Source of the DNA: Corbicula japonica
Taxonomy: Eukaryota > Mollusca > Bivalvia > Venerida > Cyrenidae
Length of the DNA stretch: 64,000 nucleotides
Assembly (NCBI GenBank): GCA_038501625.1
Contig: JAZAYU010000010.1
Coordinates: forward strand, 1,798,001-1,862,000
Reading direction: 5' to 3'
Shown: positions 47,349 to 59,315 of the stretch, in pieces
Layout: each line of letters starts with the position of its first letter
Position numbering within the stretch: the stretch's first letter is position 1
Position numbers and translations under genes: made by a program
Notes under the pieces: generated by a model
Told to the model about the DNA's origin: nothing
The model's input: only the letters and a program-made list of their open reading frames with translations
Databases searched by the model: none

Positions 47349-48600
47349 TATTTAGACTTTTTGTGTGTTTCTGGAATGCATCTGAGTAAAGTTCTGCTTA
47401 TGGTAAAGGTGGATTTCAGAAACATCAGCTTATTATTTTTGTGTAATCTATATTTTAATGCCATAACCTTTCATAAATAATATCGGAGTTATTTGTTTTT
47501 ACCAGTATAAGATAAAAATAAATTTCACGGAGAGAGCTCCACAATTCCTATTTTTACACTAGTGGAGAAGCCACGAGTAAACATACGTAATTCTGAAGTT
47601 CACAAATGAAATATTTTTCTCTTGTGCAGGTAAAAACAAATTTTCTTTTTATTTTATGCTTTTAGTGCACATTTTGCGTGAATTTGACAGAAATATTGCA
47701 TAAGATTGCGCTAAATTGTTTGTTTATGACATTACGTAATGACATTATTAATCCAAACTAAAACCCGTTTTTTCTAAACATTCCCATTCAGAATGTTATG
47801 TGCGTTAATGAGTACCAACGTAAAAAAAGATATTCCACTGTTTTGAAAACAGAGAAATTCCACTTATATTTTACCAAGAATATTCTAAATTCACTGGAGA
47901 GCATGAAATAAATCATATTTCCTATGTATCCTTTATTAGCATTAGTGTGGTCAAGAAAGCACTGCCAAGGAAAGCAACTGCTACTGTATAAAACTATTAG
48001 GCTAAGGCTTAAATGACCACATGTCTCATCAATAGTACTTAAACCCTAAATGCATTGTTTTGTTTAAGTCTATTTCACATTACATGATGATATTCAAGTA
48101 TATTCAAGTAGTTTTTTAAGAAATAAAAAGAAATCATTAACATCTTGTCACTAATGATCAAAACATGACACAAACTTCCAGTAATAAACATGCTGTAGTA
48201 TCCAAGATTGAAATATGTTGACAGAATATTGCAATATATGCATGTCACACTCCTGACAAATTTAGCAGATGTTCCGACTGATCTGGATCTACACCGGACG
48301 AACAAGTGTTAAAATATCTATACATAAAGAAAAGGGTTCAGAAATGTGGAAGAATCTGAGTCACACAGAGACATCACCTTGTATTTCAATAGGAAAAAAA
48401 CTAACATTTGACCAGATTGGCTAATTTTCACAAAATCATCAGTTATTTGGGGGAAAAAATAAACAAAATGATGACCAACAGTCATTTGTGAAAATACAAT
48501 TAAACAAAATACTTTTGGAACAGAAATAGACTGATGAAAACATTAGAAACATCATGATGGCTCGAGATACACTCTAGACTGAAACAATTTCACAAGTCCG
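47349..48600. repeat. cGLR 3'-flank duplication, third copy
   Basis: Collinear with 80-1,120 (for example acatcagctta, gcaactgctactgta, acaaaatcatcagttatttg), with the dispersed repeat at 47,470-47,890 in the same place as the shorter piece at 215-370. Confidence 0.7.
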
Positions 48601-48899
48601 CATTTTTTAAAAAGAAGCACCTCAGCCACCTGTGCTGCCGATCGCGGTAACTGTAACATACATGTAAGAACACATTTTAGATCACCCCGTTTTTTTATTT
48701 GCCCCATGTCATTTTTAAGCAAATACAACAGAAGACGAATTCGTCTTGTATTACAGTGAAATTAGGCCTTTGCTTTCAAAAGCTAAGTGGTTCATGGACA
48801 GTTTTAATTGTTTTTAAAACATGCTTGTTCAATAGTTATAGAACACGAAAATCAACACCTATGTGTAAACACCATTTGACACTCTGCATTTGGGTCAAT

Positions 48900-50620
48900 G
48901 TTTAGCTAAAACTGAATGTCATAATGGTGGAGGTAAACAAGAAGTTAAAAGCTGCGCATATTATAGTATTTAAGTTTTTTTTAAAAAGTACATTGTGAGT
49001 TTGACTAAACATTTCAAATACCCTTATTTCGTTTTGTTCAGGAAAATAATACTGCTTTGATTTCTGCTTATCTCCCTTTGCTAAATTTCAGAAATAGAAC
49101 GAAGTGAAAATATATGCATATCAGGAATCGCCATACTCAGCAAACACTGTTTCCCTACGCAGCGAAAAAATAGAAAGGAAATGAGGGCATATGTTTATAA
49201 GAATATCAATTTCAAATAAGACAAACAAGCAATTAACAAAAAGTAGAAACCTTGAGGTTACCGCCTTGGAACGGTCAGTTGCAAAACAATTTGCCACTGG
49301 GCCCAAACAGGTTTTCATACGAACAAACAAGAACAAGTTGTCTTAGTGAAATACCTCCAACCCAACTATTAACTCAACAATGCTGTATGCAAAAGCACAC
49401 AAACATATAAAACATAAGAAGCTAATAGAATTGCAAAGCAAAACAGCGGGTACTCAATGATCTTGCCAAGACCAGAGCAACTCCAGTAAAATCAGCAAGA
49501 ACACGATGACAGGGATAAGAAAAACAAATCGAGCATCTAAGTTCTTTTTTAACAAGATTTCTCAGACATAAACCTTCATAAACTCCTAAACCACTGCCAC
49601 CGTTGTGCAAGCATAATGATCAACTGTAGATGGGTTAATCACCAGACATGCAGAGCGCTGTAGTATATCATGTTGGTAACATTTCTTTTAAATTTTCATT
49701 TCGTTATTACTGATAATGTTGCGAAAGAAACACTTCGTTTTATGTTCTTACGTTTATAAATTAAAACTCCATACAAACCGGCTGTGAAAAACCTAGTTGC
49801 ATTAGTGATTTTAAACTGCACCTGTATTGTTGAATCAAATCTGGGTATCGGCGGTAGAACTTGCAAAAGGATTTCAATAATTTATGATACCGATAACCTT
49901 GTTTTAAAAGTTGTTCACTTATGCAGAGATTACGTTTATTGGAATCTTAATATCAGGAAGTTAAACTGACTGGAAAAACGATGAAAAATTTACGTCATTC
50001 TTAAATCAAACAACACTTACAAAATACCAGGTATGTTCAGTATTTTTAAGTAACTTAACAAATTCTCGAGTAAAAGAAAGAGACAGTAACTGTTCATTTA
50101 ACACACAGCAATATTCAGATGTTTTCATTTTTTCTGTTTCATTATTGTTTAGATTTCAATAAACTTGAAGTCATGGTCACAATTTTCTCTTTGCTGCTGT
50201 TCTTCGAATAATTTCCTCAAGTTCAATGTCGGAGTTTTCACTTTTCAATTGAAATGGGAAGGCACAAGGATCGTCACGAGGTTCATATGGTAGATTAGTA
50301 TTAAGCTAAATATAAGTTACTTTCTATAAATCTCTTCCGTTCCCTCCTCTCCTCACCATATCTGATCCTACCTCTACCTATCTTTACAAGTGAATAATTC
50401 AAAACATTTCATAACAGTATATTATAGTAATTACCAGAGACAAAGAAATTTGCCTTGGAAACCCCCCATGTATTCCTTTTGGTAAATAGTTTGTGGTATT
50501 TTATTTATTAAAGCAGAAATGTAATTAATGTTATAAATTCATGCTCCATCTTTCCTATGTTGGAAGCCAAGAAACTCAGCCTGGGTTTCTTGGGGAATTT
50601 TTATTAATATGATATGCTTA
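48900..50620 (+). other. 5' flank of cGLR copy C, split by a LINE insertion
   Basis: Parts at 48,900-49,105 and 49,965-50,620 match the flanks of copies A and D (tctccctttgctaaattt, ctttgctgctgttcttc, tgccttggaaaccc). The coding sequence that should follow is displaced to 54.06 kb by an element at 50.6-52.8 kb and by rearrangement. Confidence 0.6.
49108..49960 (-). mobile_element. LINE-like element, second long copy
   Basis: Reverse-complement match to 40,700-41,560, with the same 3' end (atatgcatatcaggaatcgc). Coding pieces such as FSYPCHRVLADF are recognisable but broken. It lies in the 5' flank of copy C, where copies A and B read through, so it is a later insertion; an imperfect gaagt duplication flanks it. 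Confidence 0.65.
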
Positions 50621-50940
50621 TTTAAGGGCTTACTACACTCCACCCCTGCCAGCACGTTCATCGATAAAAAGAAACTTATCAAAATCTCAATAACGGCAAC
50701 ATGCCGTTCAATGAAACTTTGCACAAATGAGTGTTACTAATGTATATTTATATTCCGTATGGCAAGACACGTTAAAAAGGTAAAGAAAATATCTAGACCT
50801 AAAAATTCCGTAAAATTCTATTTACATTAATTAACAAACACTAAGCAATACAAAACATCATTTTACTCGCCCAGGAAGCGACAAGAAATTGAAGGTCAAA
50901 CACACTTTAACTAATATCTAGTAAAGTTTACATATGTAAC

Positions 50941-52094
50941 CCCTGTCACACCAGGGTCGCGTTCTCACGGCGTTCCCACGGCGTTCAAGAACGCCATGGT
51001 ACGCGCAGTATGATCGCAAGCATCGCCGCAGCAACGCAGTGGCATCGCCAGTAAACGCAGTGGGATCGCATAGAACGCCTAGCCACGGCGCTCACTTTGA
51101 GCATGCACAAACAAACGCCGTCGCTCGGCGTTCTGATAAGAGCGCAGTGGAATTGCCGTATGGTCGCCGTAGCAGCGCTGTAAGGTCTCCTTCAACGCCG
51201 CAGGAGCTCCGCGGGCGCGCACAGAGGTCGCAGTGCGAACGCTGTGGTTATCGGTGGCGCATGCACGGAGATCGCACGGCGTTGTTGGAGATGTCACTGC
51301 GTCTTTACAGCGCTTTATGGCGCGTCTACGGCGCTTTAACGGAGTGTTAATTGTTATACTGCGCTCTTTCAAAGACTGTACGGAGCTGTCACGGCGATCA
51401 ATGCGCTCCCAATGCGCTTCTATCGCGTTGTCACAGCGATCATTTCGCTCCCAATTAGCTTCTACCGCGTTCTCACCGCGATCATTGCGCTCCCAATAAG
51501 CGTCTTCTACGTTCATGGACGTTTGTATGACAAACATAATGTACAAGATAAGCAAATAAACATGCATTTCACCATGACTGAAGTAGAGCAGCAAGTCGGG
51601 CTATTGCTGACCTACATGCATGTCAAGCAAACATACCAAGATGAAGACGTTTTGCATATGATTGTATTACGACGAAAGAGGAGAGTCTTCTTGCAGGCAT
51701 ACAGTAGTCTTAACTGCTCAAGAACTAACAAGCAAATGAGGAAGATTCGTGATACACTTCGTGTTATAGTAAGAACGTCATCAACACGCTGTCAGCTTAG
51801 CGTGAGCGACGTGAAAGCGCAGTGCACGCAGTGGAAGCGCCGTAAGAACGCCCTGAAAAACGCAGTGCACGCAGTAAAGGCGCCGTAAGAGCGCAGGCAA
51901 TCTCCAAACAGAACTCCGTAGGAACGCGATAGAACGCCATGTTTACTCCGAAGCAACGCCATGGTCGCAGTGAGGACGCCGTGCAGTCTCCATCTTCACG
52001 ATAAAAGTCAGATTTTTCTGGCGATCTCACGGCGTTCTGGAAAATTAAACAACGCCGTGGCAACGCAGTAGAAACGCGCTGTAGTGTGACAGGG
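50941..52094. mobile_element. GC-rich non-autonomous DNA transposon nested in the foldback element
   Basis: Termini are CCCTGTCACAC and its inverse GTGTGACAGGG. The outer 500-600 bp on the left and 300 bp on the right are dense in short words such as acgcagtgg, aacgccgtg and gatcgc, very unlike the AT-rich surroundings. The middle (about 51,570-51,780) has normal composition, and an ORF there contains VGLLLTYMHVKQTYQDEDVL and LRRKRRVFLQAY, which I do not recognise. The ORFs over the GC-rich arms on both strands are low-complexity products. No target duplication is found. Confidence 0.7.
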
Positions 52095-52153
52095 CCTTAA
52101 GTCCCGTGGATACAAGAATTTGTTGTAAGTATCATATTACTCATGTGGGCATT

Positions 52154-52544
52154 CAATCTAATTAAAATCATCTCCTGAAAACCGCTACGCTATCAGGATC
52201 TGACGACGAGTAACTTAAACGTGCTTTTATTACTAACCCATTGAACCAATCAGATTGTCGCCTACAAAATCGCAAAAGTGAAAGTAAACTTAGTATTTTA
52301 AACCATGGAAAGTGTTTACAGCCTGCTTAAGACGTAATTAACTGAAGATATATGTGTTTATGTAGTATTGCATTAATTGTAATGTAATGACATCTTCAGA
52401 TCATTTTGCGAACGTTATAGATCATGCTTCCTGTGTTGACAATTTCTAAAAATAGTATCGGGGAAAACCGTTATAGCTTATGTACGGTGTCTGAGGGCCG
52501 TCATCAGATCTAACAGTTTGTTATATCTGACTTTAGTGAGATTG
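52154..52544 (-). mobile_element. 391-bp MITE with 9-bp target duplication, copy 2
   Basis: Inverse of 3,469-3,859, the same length, flanked by gtgggcatt at 52,145-52,153 and 52,545-52,553. It sits inside the TTAA foldback element. Confidence 0.9.
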
Positions 52545-52799
52545 GTGGGCATTTAAAATGATGTTTTGTGTTGTTTAGTTTTTGTAAATTAATGTTTATA
52601 GAAGTTTAGGGAATTTTTAGACCTCGCTATTTTTCTTTACTGTTCTAAAGTGTCTTACATGTACCATATGCAAATAAAGATACATAAGTAACACTCATTT
52701 GTGCAAAGTTTCATTGAACGGCATTATGCTGTTATTAAGATTTTGATAATTTTCTTTTTATCGATGAACGTGCTGAGGAGGAGTGTAGTAAGCCCTTAA

Positions 52800-54060
52800 G
52801 ACATGTGGCGAATTAGTTTTAAAAGTAATACATTAAATTAGCATTATTTGCAAAGTTTGTGCATTAAATTACAATAGCATTACGGATTTTTAAAAAAATA
52901 ATGCATTGAATTAGGCATTATTTTATTCACATGTGAACTGGCAATAAATACAAACAGTCAACTGTCAATATATACTGTATAGTCAAAAGTAATCATCTTC
53001 CATAAATAAAACAACACAACAAGTATAATATGAATATATCTGTCCGAAATTATTAGGATATTAAATGACACCTTAAGATACCTAAATGGCATACATACAG
53101 ATTTAGCCTTGTACACACTTCAGTTATCTTTGATTTCTTGCGTTTTCAAACATTTAGAGTGTTGTGTTGACAAAGGACTATACTGGCAACTACATGTAAT
53201 CTAATTAAAATGTTATGTCACTATCATCTGCATTACATGCTGATTTTCCTGTAATCTGTCATAGCCTCTACACACTTTACAATAACACCAATTTAGTAAG
53301 TATAAAAAAATGGTGAAAAACATAACTTTATGTGAATGTGAATGTGGAGTTTTGTGCACATGTGATGGTTTGAGTTAGTTTTGATGCTATCTTATTTCAG
53401 AACATCATTTGGTATTTTGCACTGAAATTTGTATCATTAACATATTCAGGAATTTTGCAGTGTTTTGAAATTGGTCCGAAATAATGCTAGATCTGTTGCA
53501 TCAGTCATTACCTTGCATTGCTTGAAAACTCACTTCCTGGTTCAAAACGAAAGTAGATTTCTATAGATTTCTACTTTCGGTTTGAACCAGGAAGTAAGTT
53601 TTCCTTGAATTTCTTGAAAACCCTAACATTATTTTGAAAAATTGGCGCAAAACATTGTAGACCAGCATATACTTATTTCAGGTATGAGTTGGTTTGGTAT
53701 ATTGTCCATGAATTTCAGAGTTCTCATGCAAACGGGTTTTCTTTTGTTTTAGTATGTGCTTGATAATTAGAACATGAATTAGACTAAATGGAGCTTGCAA
53801 AAATTAACTACATCCTTAGCTTTAAAAAATTTCTTTACTAAAATCTAGGTGGCAATAAGTATTTCCCAAAAATTCATTTTTGAAATTTTAGCCTGTTTTC
53901 GCAATTTGCAATGTTTGCGACGCCTTAACATTTTATTTGCCCCATGTCTGCCGTATTTAACTTCAATCTGATAAACACTTTTAACAGATATCAGTGTAAC
54001 AGTTTTAAACGAACTTTAATTTAAAAATGACGGTATGAACTTGTAATGTTTGTTTATAAA
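52800..54060. other. Intergenic, with a short hairpin
   Basis: No gene is visible. At 53,523-53,602 a palindrome with arms of about 36 bp (cacttcctggttcaaa and its inverse) surrounds tagatttctatagatttcta. Confidence 0.5.
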
Positions 54061-54074
54061 CAATGGAAATTGTC

Positions 54075-54560
54075 ATTGCCTAGGAATAATCTTCTTGCAG
54101 GTAAATTATCTGCAGAAAAAAACGCCTGCTTGCAAATGTCATGTGCACATTGACTGCTAACATAGAGCAATCACTGCTGGGTATACATATAGATGATCTT
54201 GGTTACCGTCTTTATGTAAAATCAGGAAGTATGCTATCAGAAGTTGACGTAGTCCTTACGGCTAGTGCAAACATCATGAATACAGCAAGTCTTTTGTTGC
54301 GAAATTTTTAGATATATTAAAAAATTTCAAAATGTTGAGGCAAACTGTCAAAATCCATCAGACAGTGTCTTTAGATTTTGTGAGTTACATTTAGAGGGCA
54401 GCCATTTTGAGACAGTTGTCATCAGCCTTTTAGCACCATTTCTCTCTACCAGCATAGAATCCATGACAGCTTCAGTAGATGTCCATCATAACAGGGCAAT
54501 ATCCCCTGAAGCTTTCATATTTTTCTCTCTGGGCTTGAATTCAGATATGTCCTTGCAAAC
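54075..54560 (+). pseudogene. cGLR copy C remnant, middle part
   Basis: Matches copy B from about residue 326 to 490: PRNNLLAGKLSAE, CTLTANIEQSLLGI, FETVVISLLAPF-like sequence, and ISPEAFIFFSLGLNSD. Frames are broken by small insertions and deletions. Its right edge (tcagatatgtcc) joins abruptly to an inverted segment of the same gene family. Confidence 0.85.
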
Positions 54561-54945
54561 CCTGACTTAACCATGTCAGTAAGCTACCCTCATTCCATGT
54601 ACTACTGGAAGTTGCACCTGCTATACAGTAGAACACAAAATGTTCTTGCACATGAAACTGGTGACAACATCTCCACATCTAGGCTGAAGAATTTTTTTAA
54701 TAATCATCTTCATCAGAACGTAGAATCTTATCTGTGTGATGTTGATGTTGTACATGAGGCATCTTTCAGCCAACGAGGTGGATATTCTCAACTCTAGATC
54801 CTGGTAAATGCCCGTTTTGCTGCCAAACGGGACTGTAAAAGAGCCCCGCTGTCCTGAATATCACTTCATATCTTCAGCTGGCCAACCACCTTAATTTGTT
54901 GATGTAACCACAGCTCGGCTTCTCTTGCCCAGAATAACCAGAATA
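54556..54945 (-). pseudogene. cGLR copy C remnant, inverted 5' part
   Basis: Read on the - strand this matches copy B from about residue 183 to 310: AERCLMYNINITQI, then CKNILFYCIAGAT and STWNEGSLLTWL. It precedes, in gene order, the + strand piece ending at 54,560, so the 5' segment was flipped. The + strand ORF at 54,573-54,797 is its antisense and not a gene. Confidence 0.85.
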
Positions 54946-55382
54946 ATGGTGTCGAACATGTGGTTCAATCATATTTACATGGAATGACATTCTCCGATTT
55001 TTGAAACAAGTAATGTTTTCTAAAGAAAATGTTATTCAAAAATACGAGTATTGTACTATCTTTGTTAACAGAAATATCACCATGCCTCCAGCACGGAAGT
55101 GAACATGCCTCAGTTTCTTAACATCACTTTTTGGTGAAGGAGGCAGTGTTTACCGGGCGTGTATTAAACTTGTAATAAAATAAAATCATTCATTTATATC
55201 AAGCGGTTTCATTTCATTTACGACAGTTTCCAAAATGAAAGTAGAGCGAAATTTATTTATATCAGTGATTTTTTACCTAAATCAAATTTAGTAGTATAAA
55301 ATGTTACATCCGGGACACAAAAATATTATTTATGTATTACATTAACAAATTTGATTTATTTTACAAGAACTAAAAAAGGTGA

Positions 55383-55580
55383 AAGATGCAAATCAGGAAT
55401 CGCCACATTCAGAAAAAACAGCCTCCCCACACAGTCACGAAGAAGAGAGGGGGGAGAGAGCATGGTTAATAAGATGATCAGTTTAAAAAAAGACACCACT
55501 AACAATAAACAAAAATGAGAACCCGATGGGTTACCGCCTTGGAACGGTCAGTGGCAAATCAAATTGCCACTGGGGGTTTA
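55383..55580 (-). mobile_element. LINE-like 3' tail, 5'-truncated copy
   Basis: Shares the 3' end (atgcaaatcaggaatcgcca) and runs to the aaatcaaattgccactgggg segment, about 200 bp. Confidence 0.7.
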
Positions 55581-58207
55581 AAGACAGAAACATTAACATA
55601 CATAAAATGTCACAATTAATGTTGAAAGTTTACAACAAATTCAGTAGCAGCAAAGCACAACTTTTGAATGTAAAATTGTATTATTGCGGTATATAGCTTT
55701 CACATTATATGAAAAAGAAGAAAGTTATACCTGCACTTATCCACAACCTCTACCCCTCACTTCAAAAGAGCATTTGTCTTTTCTTTTTTGTCTTTCCAAA
55801 CCCACAACAATAGAAACATTTTAGGATCAAGGGTACCCTCCCATTTTTTATTTATTTCACGTTTATTTAATGATAAGGTTGATAACCCTAAAGCACAAGG
55901 TAAAAAATGATAATCTATAACACATACTTGATAAGAAGTGTCAGATGGTTAAGGGAGACGTGGTTACAGGAGGGTACTTACAATAAACACACCCGCAAAC
56001 TAATTTTTTCATTTTATTCAAACCAACAAATTATTTTTGTTGAATGGGAAGGATGAGGGGTTATTTATGGTATTCAGGAATCTATTCACCGTCCCTCGTT
56101 ACTCTCTAAAAGTGTTTTGTTTTTTTTTTTACTTTTTGAAATATTTGCAATTAAACTTTAAGGTAGTGGGGTTGGAAAATATCAGGAATACCCACCCCTT
56201 CCCTAAATTTTAATTATTATGTTTTGTTTTATTTATTTTTGAGGCTAAAGTAAACGTTATAAAACAACATACCACACACATACTTATAGGAAGTGTCGAG
56301 GGGTGTAGAACTGACAAGCGTTGAAATTAAACAAGCCCCATATTAAAACTAAAGATCCCAGTAGTGTATTTAGCAACTTGTTGTTGCAATTACATCACAC
56401 AATGCACACCTGTCTTAAGGAGGGCCGATCTGATCCACGATTCAGACCGTCCTGTCGATTCATAGATCGATTGACAAATCCCCAGTTTAAATGATTATGC
56501 ATACAATCATACTTTTCACTGGGCATAGGACTGATTTCATGGCGTCTTTTTTATATGATTTGACAAGTTTGGCCACCAGTATATGCCACATCAATGCCTT
56601 TTTCTTCATTTTTTATTTAAATACCGAAGAATTTCCATACATTTGGGTGAAAGATTATTAAAGCGAACACGCTTTGCCTTTTTTACGCAGACGAATCATG
56701 GCCGTCGGTAACTAGAGCTAGGACTGAATATATTTTAAATTGCATGGGTTACCTACAATAATACTTGGACAATTTTGTTAAAATATTTGAAACCTTTTTG
56801 TTGTCATAATAAATTTCAAACATTTATAGAGAAATTGTTTTGATGGCTATCGTCCGAATCTAAACTAAACCTAACTCAGCACAGGTCACGTGAACATTGT
56901 CTCTCGTTCAGCTTGATGACGTGTCCGCTATTTCAAGAATGAACAAAAAATGACATTAAATCTTGTTTGTCTTCCGGTTCAAGCCCTTAAAACATTGTTT
57001 AAAATCACTTTATATATCAATTTTGGTTTTTATTTCGTAAATAATTGCTCGAACAAATGTTTTAATAAAAGATCGCGGTCCAGCGATCTTTGCAATGGCG
57101 AATATTCGTACCCGATTTTCTGATAAGAATCGTGGATAACAGCACTAATCTTTTCTTGATAATGACGCGGTATGTAACAATTTGTTTGTAAACAGACAGT
57201 CATGAACCGAAAAACTGTCATTCGCGGCGATGGGTGAACAATGCAAAAGACACATGACCTGTTCCGTAGGTATACTAAATACGCATGTGCAGTAATTGAA
57301 AGTGATTAAATGTTGAAGACTAATGTCATGATAATACCATGCTATATATCTGACGAAATTATTTATAAGGCACAAATATGGGTGCGGAAAACAAAAAAAA
57401 GACATCTGTTTTCCCCTGAAACATGAAAACAATAGCAGAAATGATAAAATTCGATACTCATTTTTAGAAAAAAAATACAACCCGTCTAAAGCGGCCGCAT
57501 AACGATGATTATATTCAACAATTTGTGCAAATGAGGTAGATCTAGTTTAACTGACTCATTTTTAGCGTGTCTGAAGCTGATAATATACTGAACAAAAATA
57601 AAAAGTGTCCACTTTTTATGCTTATATTCTCAATACCATATTTTCATTTAATCAGGAACGCTTTGAATGGTGTTTTGTTAGTTAATCTCAGTTGTTTTTA
57701 AGTTAAATTGTTCATGAATCAAAACTTCCACACTAAGACCTGAGGAACTGTAAATCGAATAACAATTAATCATGGATTACAAAACACTACATATTCAATT
57801 TAAAGGAAGGTTATTGGAAATGGTTGGAATTTCTAGCATTGTTTATCGAGGACCAGATGTGTTATTGATGAATATTTTGTGATTATATTTATCCACAAGA
57901 GGTAGAGAAAGTAATTTAATTTTAAAAAATTTGAATATTTCAAAGAATCGCTTACATTTTACTGAAACCCTTATTATAACAAAGGGTAAGATAACTAAGT
58001 TGTGGCTGCAGATTTTCAAGAATATTTCATCCCTTTGCATTGATAACAGAAAAGCAAATTTGTACACATATAGAATTTTGAGTTTTCGTTTTAAAATTTT
58101 ACAAAATTTAAAATAGGAAAGTGGATGCTGTTTTTTTGTTGAGTATTTATTAGAAACGGTTTCTTGACGTCTTCAATACACCTTACGTCATATTTTTGAA
58201 AAAAAAA

Positions 58208-58360
58208 AGTGAAATATGCATTACAGGAATGGTCACATCCAGCAGACACAGCCTTCCACACAGTCAAACAGTAGAGAGGAAAAGAGAGCATGGTATTTTA
58301 ATAATCAGTGTCAAAATGGACGCCACAAACAATTAACGACAATAAGAACCCGATAGGTTA
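58208..58360 (-). mobile_element. LINE-like 3' tail, 5'-truncated copy
   Basis: About 150 bp from aatatgcattacaggaatgg to aataagaacccgataggtta. Confidence 0.65.
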
Positions 58361-58459
58361 GAAGTTCGTTTATAGACATGAGATCTGATTATGAAAATGC
58401 TGGACAGAATGTTAAAATAGTGACGAAATTATCCGACCGACGGAATTACCCGACTTTTC

Positions 58460-59315
58460 TATTATATTTGGTAAATAAACAATGGAGTTTTTTAAGAAAT
58501 TAAGTTTAGTTCAATGACAGGGATTTCCTTTTAAAATTAGAGGGGCTAAATTCAGAGAGTAAGGCATAAAGCTCGTCATGAGGGTCGTATGGCACTACCG
58601 TTCATCAACATGTAGAATTTTACCAGATGTACTGCTTTTCGAAGGATTATAAAACTTGAGTTAAACTGAGTTTATTAAATTATTACACAAATCGAATATT
58701 ACTTTGTCCATCGTTTACTAGATTGCTGAGTTGGGAATCAACATTTTTTTGGTTTTTCTGCTGTCGGTAACTGATCAGCATACCATATTCAAATCTGTTT
58801 TAAGGGTTAAGGGTAGTCTAGTTTTGCAGATATTATTGTTTAGATCTAAACCCTCATTATAATGTCAATATACTTTTCCATAATACGTAATTCTTAAAAG
58901 CAATGTAATCGTAGTTTAATTAATTACATGAGGCAAAGTAATCAGAGTAATTGAAATCATAATTTAATTGAAGGGTTTCTGGAAGAACTCGTTATTTAAT
59001 TAATGACATTTTGAAGTAATTGACCCCATCCCTGTATCGTCGGTTGGCATTTAAATAAGTACCCTCTTAAAATCCATCCCGTTCCATCCCCTCCTCACCC
59101 TATCAGATCCTACCCTAACCCACCCTACCTATATTTACAACAGAATAGAAGAAACTTTTTACTGACATAAATATTTCAGCGATTACCAAAAATAATGAAA
59201 CTTTCCTTGGAAATCCCAATCTGCTCCTTTTTGGTTAATGGTATGTGGAACCTTATTTGTAAAATCAATAATGTTATAAATTCATGATTTCTCTTAAATC
59301 TTTAGCAAAGGCAGC
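58460..59315 (+). other. 5' flank of cGLR copy D
   Basis: Matches upstream flanks of copies A and C from about 59,090 (cctcctcaccctatcagatc, ccttggaaatccc). It ends in ttaaatctttag, placed directly against the middle of the coding sequence. Confidence 0.55.

Larger units (their letters stand above)
50627..52795. mobile_element. TTAA foldback transposon with long inverted repeats and nested elements
   Basis: Inverted repeats of about 240 bp (50,627-50,870 and 52,555-52,795) start gggcttactacactcc and are flanked by TTAA on both sides, a piggyBac-type target. The element itself is about 600 bp; the rest is the GC-rich transposon at 50,941-52,094 and the MITE at 52,154-52,544. No transposase of its own is visible. 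Confidence 0.85.
54946..58440. other. Intergenic, AT-rich, no supported gene
   Basis: Apart from two LINE-like tails, listed separately, I see no gene, RNA or clear repeat. ORFs at 57,030-57,480 and 57,843-58,291 lack recognisable motifs and overlap one another on both strands. Confidence 0.5.

Noticed and set aside
51039..52063. Overlapping ORFs of 88-171 codons on both strands, rich in Arg and Ser
   Set aside because: They come from GC-rich word repeats in a transposon; overlapping frames on both strands are open for the same reason.
54573..54797. 74-codon + strand ORF
   Set aside because: Antisense of the inverted cGLR copy C fragment.
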